Source of the DNA: Adiantum capillus-veneris
Taxonomy: Eukaryota > Streptophyta > Polypodiopsida > Polypodiales > Pteridaceae
DNA length: 64,000 nt
Reading direction: 5' to 3'
NCBI GenBank assembly: GCA_014529385.2
Contig: CM043958.1
Span: 155,006,293-155,070,292, forward strand
Each line of letters starts with the position of its first letter. Position 1 is the first letter of the stretch. Shown in pieces: positions 32,471-43,150 of the stretch. A model generated the notes under the pieces. That model did not search any database, was not told the DNA's origin, and saw only the letters and a list, made by a program, of their open reading frames with translations. The translations under genes and the position numbers were made by a program.

Positions 32471-33739
32471 ATGGATACTTCGCATACAGGTGATGAGCAT
32501 GAGAGAGGCGGCGAAGATTTTTCCCCACCAGGAGACTTTTTCAACCCTCCCCCTTCGCCATCTACGCCATGAGTTGCACTCACTCCTATGGAGATGATGG
32601 TCAAGTCGATGTTGGACATGATGGCACAACAACAAGAAACGAATCGAGTTGCATTGGCACAACTCGCAAGCAAAGCAGAAGCACAAGAAGCCAAGGACCG
32701 CGAGCGCGATGAAAGAAACGCCACACTTGCCGCAAAACAAGAAGTAAATCGCCTTGCTCAAGAACGAGAGCGCATTGCTCTTGCCACAAAACAAGAAGAA
32801 AATAGACTTGCTTCCGAACGCGAGCGCAATGAACGAGAGGCTCAAAGGGAGATTCGTCATCAAGAGTTTATTTCCCACATCCTAGCCTCGAAGACCGAAC
32901 CACCCAAAGATCGTGGGAGTTCGTCGAGTGGCGCAAGCCACGACGCGGATTCCAACCATCCAGTTACAGAAAAGTTGACTTTCAGTAAGTATGACGGTAA
33001 GATGGATGCTACAGTTATTCATTCTTGGTTGCATCAATTTAATGCTTATTTTGCGACAACTAAGAAGACAGGAAATAGCAAAGTTTTGACGGCAGCTATG
33101 TACCTTGCCGGTGATGCCATTAATTGGTACCACGCATGGCAAGAGGCACAGCTAGCCGCGCACCTAGAGGCAGTCGACGATCTCACGTCCCTCTCTTTTA
33201 GTTGGGCTGATTTCCAAGACAAGCTCAAGACGCGGTTTATGCCACCTCAGTACCTTGCACGATTGAAGGACGATTGGCGAGCTCTCAAGCAAAATGGTAT
33301 GCCGGTTATGTCTTTCTCTAATCGTGTTTTGCAGCTAGGCACTCAATTACGAATGTCGGATGAAGAGCGCAAAGAGGCTTTTCTCTTTGGATTGGACGAG
33401 TATATCAAGTACGATGTCGACGTATTCGATCCAATCGATCTCAACAAGGCGGTAGCGATTGCTCTCGCACAGGAGATGAAGCACAACAAGGGAAAGCCTA
33501 AGGAGAACAAGACTTCTACAAGTACCTCGCAGACTTCTTAGAACCCTCAGAACGGTAAGAACGGTAAGAATGGTAAGAATGATAACTCTTCTAACCAATC
33601 TTCCAACAGTCTCTCATCAAAGAATTCTTCCAATGAATCTAAGGGTAAGGCTAACACAACTGCTAAACCTAAGCTTACTCCAAATAAAAAGGTAGCACAA
33701 GGAATTGTAGGAGGTTACATCACTTCGGAAGAACAAAGC
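32471..33739 (+). pseudogene. F gag
   Basis: The probable start is the ATG at 32471 (MDTSHTGDEHERG), because H begins with the matching MDTLLGGGEHESS. An in-frame TGA at 32570-32572 interrupts it. The next ATG is at 32588. A Glu/Arg-rich coiled coil of about 90 residues (QLASKAEAQEAKDRERDERN) precedes a Ty3-type gag core: KLTFSKYDGKMDATVIHSWLHQF, GDAINWYHAW and DFQDKLKTRFMPP. A TAG at 33539-33541 interrupts the frame again before an Asn/Ser/Lys-rich linker that runs in frame into the zinc knuckle. Confidence 0.85.
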
Positions 33740-34432
33740 ATGTATTCTAAGGAAGGTCGTTGTTTTCATTGTCACATTAAGGGTCACATAAAAAGAACAT
33801 GTCCTAAGCTTGAATCGAATGAATCTAAAGAATCCACAGCACCCACTACATCTGTCAATGCAATGAATGATAACACGATTGTGCCCAAAGTTTCTCAGGA
33901 CCCTCCCATTGATGATTCTCTCATTAAATGTTATGGTCGTACGTCGGGGCACCGTTTTGTCATATTGTTTGACCCAGGTAGTATGCATGATGTGATCAAT
34001 TCCTCTCTTGTTGAGAGAGCCCGCCTCGAAGTTAGTCCGAGATCTCCTATCGAGGTCTCTAGCTTTTGTCCTGGTATGGATGCTCTCATCACCGAGGAAT
34101 GCCTTGATGTGTTATTTGCAATTAAACAGACTGCCTTCACTAGAAGATTTGTTGTTTCTCCTCTCTCAGGATGTGATATGATTTTGGGCATTCGATGGTT
34201 TCGTGATAATGACGCTCTCATGGATTTTCTAACTAACACTATAACTCTCAATGCCAAAAGTGATTCTCCTATTGTCATTCATGGAGAGGACATTGCTCAT
34301 TCTCCATCTCTCATTGCTAATATGCACGACAAGATTGAAGGATTCGGGATAAGAAGATTTTCTCAACCTCTCTTTCTCCACAGCATGACACACACGATTT
34401 GCATGATTATGGGAAGCATGATGATGATTTGA
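33740..34432 (+). CDS. F zinc knuckle and retropepsin domain
   Basis: In frame with gag. The zinc knuckle CFHCHIKGHIKRTC (CX2CX4HX4C) lies at about 33761-33804. The protease active site VILFDPGSMHDVIN (about 33958-34000) has Pro in the DTG/DSG position, as in families A and C. SPLSGCDMILGIRWF matches the second conserved block of the gypsy protease. After IVIHGED the frame probably gives way to ORFX; the last 30 or so residues of this reading look out of frame. As a capsid/protease unit it could act on its own polyprotein if expressed. Confidence 0.8.
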   Translation: MYSKEGRCFHCHIKGHIKRTCPKLESNESKESTAPTTSVNAMNDNTIVPKVSQDPPIDDSLIKCYGRTSGHRFVILFDPGSMHDVINSSLVERARLEVSPRSPIEVSSFCPGMDALITEECLDVLFAIKQTAFTRRFVVSPLSGCDMILGIRWFRDNDALMDFLTNTITLNAKSDSPIVIHGEDIAHSPSLIANMHDKIEGFGIRRFSQPLFLHSMTHTICMIMGSMMMI

Positions 34433-35370
34433 TTGACCATGATTTGCATAATGATTTGGATAATAAAGACAAGCATGATGAATTGCATGAACCAAATGTG
34501 ATTGTTCACAATGAGGATGTGTTAGTTGATGTTTTTTCTAGCGAAGCTAACCTCATTGTAGATTCGATCAATCACGAAGATCCGATCTTGGCTCTCGAGC
34601 CTTGGTCCAAGGAACCCTCGCAGGAAGTATTATGTGTTCGCATAATTGATACGCACGCATTGTTCGAGTGTTTCATTCGTGAAGGTTTCCTGTATTTTAG
34701 TCAGCATCGTTATGTGATCCCTTTTACTAGGCATGACATATTGTATGTTGAGCACGTTTCTCTCATGGATGAGCACGAATGTATGCGGATTGTTCATGAA
34801 AAGCTGAAAAGTTTGTATGTAAGGAAGTCGCATTCCATGTCTCTTCCTTGGCATGACACAGTTTCCAAAAGAGCACATGATAGTATGAGCACCAATCTTG
34901 GGCATTTCCGTTGTGAATTGCCACAGTTGATTGATTTCGATCATATAGAAAAGATTCGACCGCATTGTTTGCATGCGTTTGATGAACGGGTTGTCACTCC
35001 GTTTCTATGTTCATCTACATTGCATACACAGTCTTTAGAGAAGACAAGATTTGTTTCCTTCACTTTACATGGAATGGGTATGTTCATGGTTTTGTGTTGG
35101 AGATGGTTTCAGGAATTTTCAACCATGGAGATTCTCGAAGGAGAAAGACGCAGGACTCTAAACGACGTTGAAGCAAGAAAGGAGATTCAGAAGACTTTGA
35201 GTCGCTTTCCGCGCGGCCCAAAGAAGCAAGCGTTGCAGACCTTTATGAAGTTCAAGTACCGCACGACCCACACATCAGAGTGGGCCGACGAAGAGTCCCT
35301 TCCAGAATTCCGGATGCTGTTGGCGATCTCCCTCGACGCCATACAGTTCAGTACCAGTACCTCACTTTGA
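34399..35370 (+). CDS. ORFX, conserved protein of unknown function
   Basis: About 320 codons, open, in a different frame from the protease. The reading opens at a TTG (34399), so it may be expressed by frameshift from gag-PR rather than from its own start. The N-terminal part is Asp/His/Lys-rich (KHDDDLIDHDLHND), then NVIVHNEDVLVDVFSSEANLI. The middle is ALFECFIREGFLYFSQHRYVIPF, RHDIL and SLMDEHECMRIVHEKLK. A short hydrophobic stretch GMGMFMVLCWRWF lies near the C-terminus, then a charged tail. H encodes clear homologues of all these blocks. No signal peptide, RT, integrase or known env motif is seen. Confidence 0.7.
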   Translation: MHDYGKHDDDLIDHDLHNDLDNKDKHDELHEPNVIVHNEDVLVDVFSSEANLIVDSINHEDPILALEPWSKEPSQEVLCVRIIDTHALFECFIREGFLYFSQHRYVIPFTRHDILYVEHVSLMDEHECMRIVHEKLKSLYVRKSHSMSLPWHDTVSKRAHDSMSTNLGHFRCELPQLIDFDHIEKIRPHCLHAFDERVVTPFLCSSTLHTQSLEKTRFVSFTLHGMGMFMVLCWRWFQEFSTMEILEGERRRTLNDVEARKEIQKTLSRFPRGPKKQALQTFMKFKYRTTHTSEWADEESLPEFRMLLAISLDAIQFSTSTSL

Positions 35371-35381
35371 AAAGGAGGGGA
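35370..35381 (+). other. F polypurine tract
   Basis: AAAAGGAGGGGA abuts the 3' LTR; H has the same tract at 41676-41690 on the minus strand. Confidence 0.85.
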
Positions 35382-36588
35382 TGTCACGTGATACATCCCA
35401 ACCCTATGTGTCCGTGGACAAGCTACACCATAGCAGGGTTCCCATCAATTCAGTCAAGTCTAGATTAGCAGTGATTTGGCACTTTTGTGAGTCTATTCGT
35501 AGACCGTGCATGCCCAATCACTTAGCATAGATGCATATCCTCCGGTTGCACACAGCATGATCATCGAAATTCCCATCAGAATCCATTAGCATCAGTTAGG
35601 GGAATTTTCCAGTGCATTTAGCCTATTTTCCTATTTATTGGTTATTTTCACTTATTATTTTTAAGTGACTTTCCAACAAAAGTAGGTAGGGCAATTTTGC
35701 TAAGTTAATATATAAGCAAACCCAAGTTAGCACTTTCTGGCAGAAGAGGCAGCAGGAGCTTCCAGCTCAACATGCAACTTCTCAGCAGTACCCCCCCTCA
35801 AGGACCCCTAGCTTTTCTGTTCCCAGCAATAAACCCCCATCTCTCGCGTTTTCCTCACTAGCAGTCATCGCCATCACCCTCAACACACTAGCGTTAGCAG
35901 ATTGTTGCCATCGCAAAGATCATCAGCATTAGCGTTTTTCCCACAGTTCAGCCATGCCAGCGTTTTTGCTTTGAAGATGCAGATTAGCCTGGCGTTTTTG
36001 ACAATAGACATAGCCATCCAACGTTTTTGATCCTCAGCCCAAACCAGCAGCCTTTCCAGCGTTTTCAGCCCCAACTACTAACGCTAGGAAACCTGCAAAT
36101 TCAGCAGTGACAAAACGCAGGAATTCAGCCATAGACGCAGTAGCAGATCAGCCTTAGACGGTTGCAGATGTTCCCCCAAGTTTAGCCTCGAAAAACGCAG
36201 CCAAAATAGTCATTTTCAGCCACCGAAACAGTCCCCAAATTCAGCAATTAGAAGCCTACAGATTTCAGCCATAAAGCCGTCGTCGTCGTCATCGGCATAG
36301 TCCCATTGCATTCGCATTGTACACCTTTGTGCAATCAAGTAGACCACTCTCGCCGACGAGAGTGGAGCCTTCGGAGGAGGGTTTTACAACCTCTCAGGTG
36401 TCGTATCTCTTCTTTCTCCTTCTCTCAGTCTCATTCACTTGCACGCACAATATCCACTCACTTTGTTCGTGACCACAGCACTCTACAAGACGGAAAGCTC
36501 TCTCTTTCCCTAAGAACTAAAAGGAACCTTGAGCAATAAAGATCACTAATCTTGAGAAAATACAACATTCATTCCGCTGCACCTTACA
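35382..36588 (+). repeat. F 3' LTR
   Basis: Begins TGTCACGTGATACATCC, ends CTGCACCTTACA. Highly similar to the 5' copy over its whole length, with a few substitutions and a short indel (about 13 bp) near 36305. Confidence 0.93.
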
Positions 36589-36593
36589 CTCGT

Positions 36594-37157
36594 AGGCAAT
36601 GACATGGCCTTCTTGCATTAAGACCGCACCCAGACTACGACCACAAGCATCACAATATACTTCAAATCACTTCTGCACGTCCGGCAAAGTCAAAACTGGT
36701 CCTTAGTCAATTTCTCTTTCAAAGTCTGAAAGGCAATCACCTCTGTGGGTCCCCACGAGAAAGGGACTCCTTTCTCTGTCAAGATATGCAAAGGGGAAGC
36801 AACCTCTGCAAACTTTCTAATGAACCGCCTATAGTACGAACACAAACCCAAGAAGCTTCTAACTTCATGGACATTCTTTAAATCGGGCCAATCGCGGATA
36901 GTCTCTATCTTGGCCGGGTCCATCTGCACTCCTGCTGTCTGCTGACACAATGTGTCCCAAAAAGTGCATCTCTGGTAGGAAAAATTCACTTTTCTTCGCA
37001 GTAATCACCAACTTGTGATCTCGTAATGCCTGAAAGACCTGAAGCAGATGTTCTCTATGTTCTTTCTCATCCTTGGAGAAAACAATGATGTCGTCAAAGA
37101 AAGTGCCAACAAATAGTCTGTACTCTCGAAAAATCATGTCCATCATCCGGTTAAAAG
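36594..37157 (-). pseudogene. Chromovirus E: RT palm/thumb and RNase H start
   Basis: Other half of E, minus strand. From right: [96 protein letters not shown] and SLGAV near 36620. A frame change lies at about 36950 and another near 36690. It ends at 37157, where A2 starts head-to-head with no LTR, so this is a rearrangement breakpoint. Only F separates the two E parts. Confidence 0.82.
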
Positions 37158-37169
37158 TTAGTTGCCGCG

Positions 37170-39008
37170 GTGAATGTCTTTTCGCAGCTGGTGCAGAATC
37201 CAAGATTTATGGAGTTCTTGCAAGCGCCACCAGTGCAACAGCAAAATAGGCAACCTACGCCGCGTACGAAGCTTGTTGAGGCTCAAGCCCAGGTACTTCA
37301 TGCGGTTCAGGAGGATAGGGAACACTCGCATGTTGCGGAGTCAGGGGCTCCAAAACAGGTTCCTCCCGTGCCTCAACAGGTGGCTAGAACGCCTATTCCA
37401 CAGGTTATGCCAGTTCAGCCCGCCACCTTTCAAAGCCAGCATGCTGTCTTGAATGGACAGGGAATTGGATACCAGGCTATGCACCCAGTTTTTCCACCAC
37501 CCACGGTACATTCTGGGTATTTCGGGGGTGGATCAGTGTTCCAAAGTAAGGCTGGTTATGCGCCTGGAAGTCAGCCGTACATGCCAGGAACAGTGTTTGG
37601 GGGTATGCAAGGCATCATGCCAAACCCCATGTATGGTAGTATCGGCATGCAGCAGGGTTTTCAGAGCAACCGCGGCCAGTTTGAGGTGCCACAGGGTCAT
37701 TTTGGCATGGCTGGTTTTTTTGGGCAGCAGCCAGATGTCGCACCTCTGACGCAAAATGTGAATGGGCAAGATGTGCCGATCATGCCTACTACAGTGCCCA
37801 TGTTGCAGACTATTCCCTATGACAATTTGGGGGCATTGGAGAAGCCAAAAGCTTACAAAGAAGGTGGTGCAACTGTAAAGTTCAGTACCTTCAGTGGTTT
37901 CGAGGATAAGACAAAGACTCTCACTTTCCTCCAGCAGTTTGATATAGCTTATGCAGGAGGGAATTTTACAGAGGCCTCGAAAGTTAGGAAAGCTGCCACT
38001 TTCTTGAAGGACAATGCGCTTAGATGGTGGACGACATTGTTAATGCAAGGACAGGCACCCGCCACTTGGGTTTACTTCAAGCAAATGTTTGCATCTGCTT
38101 GGCTGTCAAATGAATTTGAAGCCGACGTCATGACAGATTGGCCCCAGCTTACTTCAGCTTCGTGCAAGAGCTTGCCGGAGTACAATAGGAGGTTTTGTAA
38201 AGCGCTACTCTCAGTGACCTCCTACAGATTTGTGCCGTTGACAGAGCAGATAGAGAAGTACTGTTGTGAGCTGCCTAAAGGGCTTCGCGATTACTCTACA
38301 AAGAACAGAGTGGCTACCCTCACTCAGCTTATGGAAGTTGCGAACACTGGTCTTGCCTTGTTGAAAGGAGAGGACAGTGGGTTTCCGAGCAACGACAAAG
38401 GAGGGAAGCAAAAGAAAAATTCAGCGAAGAAGCCCTTTGCGAAAACGGCTCCCGATGCATCACAGGGGTCAGAAAAGGCCACCAAGGACAAGGCTTCAAC
38501 CGGGACTTCTGGAGCGCAGGCAAAGAAACAGAAAAGGAAGCCTTTTGTGCGCAAGTCGCTCGAGGAAAAGAAGATCCTAATGGCTGAAAATAAATGCTTT
38601 ATATGCGAGCAGCCTGATCACTTAGCTACCAATTGTCCACAAAGGAAAAGACCAGCTGACTCTGATGATAAAGAAAACCAGAAAGGCAAGAAGCCTCAAC
38701 CCACGGCAGGTTTGGTGCCTGACATGGTGGGTGATAGGCCCAGTACAGATGCCAGTGAGTTATGCAGGACATGGGGTAAAGTTAGGGATCATACGGCACT
38801 CATCTTCTTTGATCCAGGTGCCAAAGCCAACTTTATCTCACCAGAGTTAGCTATGAAGCTAGGCATCAGAGCTGAAGAGATGGGGTACACAACAGAGGCA
38901 GGGTTGGCATGTCCTAGCCACTCAAAGTGTGTTACTCCCATCATTGGAAAGCTGCATCTGCATATTCAGTCGTATGTGGACACAAAAGAGTTCTACATCA
39001 TGTCGTAG
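37170..39008 (+). pseudogene. A2 gag-protease
   Basis: A single open reading of 612 codons gives the clearest view of the family-A gag: FMEFLQAPPVQQQNRQP, a Met/Gly/Gln-rich linker with repeated YMPGTVFGGMQG-type motifs, then the gag core KFSTFSGFEDKTKTLTFLQQFD and WWTTLLMQGQAPATWVYFKQM, and EKYCCELPKGLRDY. The zinc knuckle CFICEQPDHLATNC lies at about 38597-38640. The retropepsin IFFDPGAKANFIS lies at about 38798-38835. The start codon is lost with the 5' end. A TAG at 39006-39008 (TTG in A1) ends it inside the protease; homology then continues to about 39180. Confidence 0.88.
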
Positions 39009-39180
39009 GAAGGATGTGACGCCCTGTTCGGGATCCTGTGGATGTTCCGAGTGCATGGAGTCTTGGATGCCTACAACAAAAAGATCAATGTACAGCATAG
39101 GGGCAAAACTCACATCTTGGATGTAAAGCTTATAGGAGAGTCAGTCCCTATTGTATCTGCTTCTTCTATCACTTCTTACA

Positions 39181-40583
39181 TCTTGGGTACTCGTCGGCTC
39201 TGGAATTCGAATGGTAAGAGGATGTCTAGGCTCAGAGCAAGATCATATAGGTCCCCCCGTTGCACTTAGCAAGTTGGTGGATACTAGGAAGTGAACTCAA
39301 TAAAGGCCTAAAGTCAAGGTGTAACTACCAACAAAAAGTATCCGACAGTTCGGCCACATTGCACTTTTGGATGCGGTCCCAATGAGGATAGATGGTCAGA
39401 TGACCAATGGGAGCACAACGGAATCATTTCCTAAAATTTAGGGAACTGCTATTTTGGGCCGTGAAATGTGTTCGCGTTATTACCTCCAGTATGACTAGGG
39501 GAACATTTTACAACTCTGCCACGAAGTCAACTGAGCGACCAGTCGGGAGATTTTTAGGCGGCAAAACCGAAACGGGAAAATGCTTGTAAATGCGCCAAGT
39601 GGCAGAATTTCATGGACTTGCCCCATCCAGAAAAGTTGGCGCTGAATTTTTAAGCTGGGAAGAGCCTCACTTTGCTTTCTGCCCCACAGGTTAAGAGCTA
39701 TGGAGTGTTTCCTTTCCCTCTATGTACAGTGTGGTGTCAGGAGTGATGCCCTGCATGCTACACATTGCTCTCTCCCTCCCTTACGTGCAGTTATGTGATG
39801 CCCCACAAGAGGGCTTTTCATTTGACCGATGTACAGTTGTGTGGATTCATGCACGATTGCCGAGGCAAGAGCCTCTTGCACAGGTATTGGGTTAGCTAGT
39901 GGCTAATCCCCCGCAGATACAGGTATATTCGGAGAGGTTTCACGTGAGAAATCTCATTCGATTCAAAGGGCAAGTAGCCCTCCAGGTGCGGGAGCTCGAG
40001 GTCTTGCTGCAGATGCGACCGGCACGCGAAACGGAGCCTAAAACAGGGAATTACAGCCTGCTGTGTATTTTGCAGGTTAAGGGTTTCAGCCCTAAACGGT
40101 CCCTAATACCCCCAGGAGGTTTGAGGACGCGAGGGGACCGTTGTAGAGGTGATCTGGCGCATTTGTGGGGCAGAAAACAGAGAATTCAGCGTGCTGCAGA
40201 TTCTCGCCAGGTTTTGCAAAGTGTCCGTATGCGTCGGGAGAGTCATCTATTGCGTGGGGATACTAACTGTGAAGCGTCGTAGTAGAGTTATGCTGCCGAA
40301 ATCGGGCCAGAACATGTGTTTCTCAGCCTGGATTATGCGGGGCAGCTCGTAGGAGACCACAGGTTTTATTCCCTCTGTTAAAGAATAAAGAAATACCGAG
40401 AGGGGCACCAATTTTGGGGCCTATAGGTTGTCGACGTTTGCTCGGGGCATTCTAGCTTCCGAGCCGTGTGTATTCAAGTGTCAATTCCCGTCACAGGTTT
40501 CCTTCCCACGTTCTCCCTGTGTGTGTTTAAAGTAATGAATTTCGGGTGAAAGCCAACGCCTACCGCCCCACGGGCCGGTTTCA
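39181..40583 (+). repeat. A2 LTR (5' end missing)
   Basis: Matches the A1 LTR from roughly its position 5500 to its end, including AATAAA (40384) and the shared core (40389-40422). Confidence 0.82.
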
Positions 40584-41675
40584 GCAAATAATCACAAACA
40601 AAGTGGTAAACACTGTGAATGAAGGTGCTAAGACTGAGAGATAGAGAGAGAAGAATACGACACCAGAATGTTGTCAACCCCTCCTCCAAAGGCCCCACTC
40701 TCTACGGCGAGAGCGGTCTACTATTGATTGCACAAATCTCTACAATGCTTGGACTTGCAGACGATGTCGACGACAATGAGGACGACGACAAGACGGGCTG
40801 AAATCTGAAAATGCTAATGGCTGAAATCTGCAAATCTTTATCTGCTGAATTCTGACTCTATGTCGATGATGATGTCGATTGCGACGATGCGACGACGACG
40901 TGCTGAAAACGCAGATGCTGAAATCTGCGTTTTCCGGGCTGAATCTGCAAACTACGTTGGATCTGACCGTGCGGCGAGAATCTGCTACAAGAAGGTGAGA
41001 TCTGCGAGGTTTGGGACTTGTTCTGCTGTGAGTCTATGCTGAAAACTGAAAACACTGGTGTTCTTCAGAGTTTTGTCGCGGTAGAACTGCAAAACGCTAA
41101 GGGCTGATCTGCAACTCAAAAACACTGGCTGAAATCTATCTTCCTAATGCAAAAACGCTAGGATTTCTGCTGTGTCTTGCTACTGCCGAGCTAATCTGCA
41201 ATCCGAATCGCCACGGCTGATCTCGGTGAAAAACGCTAGGCCTTGCAATGCAAAAATGCTAGGTCTTCTGTCTTGGAGGTCTTGCTGAGAAGTTGTCTGA
41301 TGAACAAAGGGTTCTTGCTGCCTCTTCTGCGAGAAAGTGCTAGCGCTAGTTTGCTTATGTACTTGCTTGCTAAAATTGCCCTACCTAGTTCCCAACAAAA
41401 GTCACTTAAAAATAATAAGTGAAAATTGTCAAAAATAGGGAAAATAGGTCTATGCACTGTAAAAATGCTCCTGATGGATTCTGATGGAAATCTGATGATC
41501 ATGCTGTGTGCAACGAGGATACGCATCTAATCTAAGTGTCTGGACATGCACGCTCTGCGAACAAACTCACAAAAGTGTCAGATCACTTCCTATTCTAGAC
41601 AAACTGAACTAAACTGAATCCATGTGATGAAGTAGCTTGTCCACGTGCACATAGGGTTAGATGTGTCACGTGACA
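40584..41675 (-). repeat. H 3' LTR (outer end truncated)
   Basis: Right end TGTGTCACGTGACA matches the F LTR start in reverse. Contains repeated AAAACGCTA motifs and GAC-rich runs. Confidence 0.85.
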
Positions 41676-41689
41676 TCCCCTCCTTTTCA

Positions 41690-42838
41690 AAGTGAGGTAC
41701 TGGTACCGAACTGTATGGCGTCGAGGGAGATCGCCAATAACATCCAGAATCCTGGAAAGGACTCTTCGCCGGCCCACTCTGATGTGTGGGTCGTGAAGTA
41801 CTTGAACTTCATAAAGGTCTACAATGTCTTCTTCTTTGGGCCGCGTTGAAAGCAACACAAAGTCATCTGTGTCTCCTTCAATGCTTCAACTTCGTCTATA
41901 GTCATGCGTCTACCTTCTTCAAAAATCTCCGAGGATGAAAATTCTTGAAACCACTTCCAACACAAAAACATGAACATACCCATTCTATGCAGAGTGACTG
42001 AAAAATTTCTATTCCTTTGAAAAAAGTGTGCATACAATGCAGATGAACAAAGTGACGGAGTGTCAAACCGTTCATCAAACACACGCAAACAATGGATTCG
42101 AATCTTATCTTTCTTATCTAAATCGATCAACTGTGGCAAATCACAATGGAAATGCCCATGCTTGATGCTCAATCTTTCTTGTGCTCTTTCCGATATTGTG
42201 TCATGCCAAGGAAGAAACACGGAATGTGAATTCCTTGAATGCAAAACATTTCATCTTTCCATGAGTAATCCGCATACATCCGTGCTCATTCATGAGTGAA
42301 TCGTGTTCATCGTGCAATATGTCATGCCTATGAAAAGGGATCACATAAAGATGGTGACTAAAATACAGGAAATTATCACGAATGAAACACTCGAACAATG
42401 CGTGCTGACTAATCATTCGAATACATAATACTTTCTGTTGGGTTTCTTTGGACCAAGATCGAGAGCCAAGATCGGTTCTTCTTGAGGGGGTTCTTTAAAC
42501 CTCGACTCGAGAGCCAAGATCGGTGCTTCGTGATTGATCGTCTCTGCAATGAGGTTAGCTTCACTAGAGAAAGTATCAACTAACACATCATCCTTGTGAA
42601 CAATCACATCATTTTTATGCAAATCATCATGCTTGTTATTATCATGCAATTCATCATGCTTGTCATTATCATTCAAATCATCATGCTTATCATTGTCATT
42701 CAAATCATCATGCTTATCATAATCATGCAAATCATGTGTGTCATGCTTGGGAGAAGAAGAGACGAAGAGAGTCTCCTTTTCTCGAATCTCTTGCATTTGT
42801 GCCTGCACTTGAGAAAAGAGCCGCAATATCTCTTTCAT
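41690..42838 (-). pseudogene. H ORFX (broken)
   Basis: Homologue of F ORFX in three frames. The N-terminal piece (42413-42838) holds DTHDLHDYDKHDD, then repeats of DDLNDNDKH, NDVIVHKDDVLVDTFSSEANLI and APILALE. The middle piece (42201-42416) holds ALFECFIRDNFLYFSHHLYVIPF, RHDIL and SLMNEHGCMRI. The C-terminal piece (41819-42244) holds LPWHDTISERAQ, CDLPQLIDLDKKDKIR, GMFMFLCWKWFQEF and FQRGPKKK. Beyond this a further frame stays open to the purine tract (EVQVLHDPHIRVGRRRV, RRHTVRYQYLTLKRRG), as it also does in F. Confidence 0.8.
42612..42735. repeat. 27-bp tandem repeat in H ORFX
   Basis: About four and a half units of a 9-codon repeat encoding DKHDDLNDN-like sequence (minus strand). F has only about two diverged units at the same place, so copy number varies within the family. 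Confidence 0.85.
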
Positions 42839-42841
42839 GTG

Positions 42842-43150
42842 TCAGTCGTTCATTGCTTTTCTTGCTTTGTTCTCGTGATCAAATTCTGCTTCTCTTACTT
42901 TGGCTTCCAAGCGTGCTTGCTCGCGCTCATGCACTATGGCTGCCATTCTTTCTTCGCTTTCACGTGCTATGGCTGCCATTCTTTCTTCGCGCTCTAACTT
43001 CCTTTCCATAAACATATGGTCCAAAGCCTCCATAGGAGTTAGTGCAATCCTTGACGTAGATGGGGAAGGGAGAGGGTTAAAAAAACCTCCTTGGTGGGAA
43101 AATTCTTCTTCGCTACTTTCATGCTCACCACCTCCAAGCAAAGTATCCAT
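42842..43150 (-). pseudogene. H gag N-terminus
   Basis: Starts MDTLLGGGEHESSEEEF and includes FFNPLPSPSTSRIALTPMEAL, which aligns with the F gag start including the region where F has TGA. The coiled coil continues (REERMAAIARESEERMAAI) and the frame stops at KAMND; next comes ORFX sequence, so the gag core is missing. Confidence 0.8.

Larger units (their letters stand above)
30724..36588 (+). mobile_element. Non-autonomous LTR element F (gag-PR-ORFX, no RT/IN)
   Basis: LTR retrotransposon of 5865 bp with LTRs of 1220 and 1207 bp. It has an initiator-Met-type primer site, a polypurine tract and a perfect 5-bp duplication CTCGT (30719-30723 and 36589-36593). It landed in the RNase H gene of E, which reads VIAYE|SQLF across the site. 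The 3.4-kb interior codes for gag, a zinc knuckle, a retropepsin and a protein of about 320 residues with no recognisable family. There is no trace of RT, RNase H or integrase. A second copy (H) shows the same design, so it is a family. Confidence 0.92.
37158..40583 (+). mobile_element. Gypsy element A2, 5'-truncated and internally deleted
   Basis: Second copy of family A: gag (lacking its first 60 or so codons), protease, then a jump at about 39180 straight into LTR sequence. The 5' LTR, RT, RNase H and integrase are missing. The left edge (37157) is a breakpoint with E. The right edge is the natural LTR end (GCCGGTTTCA, 40583), beyond which a truncated H LTR begins. Confidence 0.85.

Noticed and set aside
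34229-34974. Antisense frames opposite F protease and ORFX
   Set aside because: Shadows of the coding strand; the sense strand has homology to H and domain motifs.
5354-40583. A2 LTR as the missing 3' LTR of A1
   Set aside because: A2 carries its own gag and protease directly upstream, so it is a separate copy.
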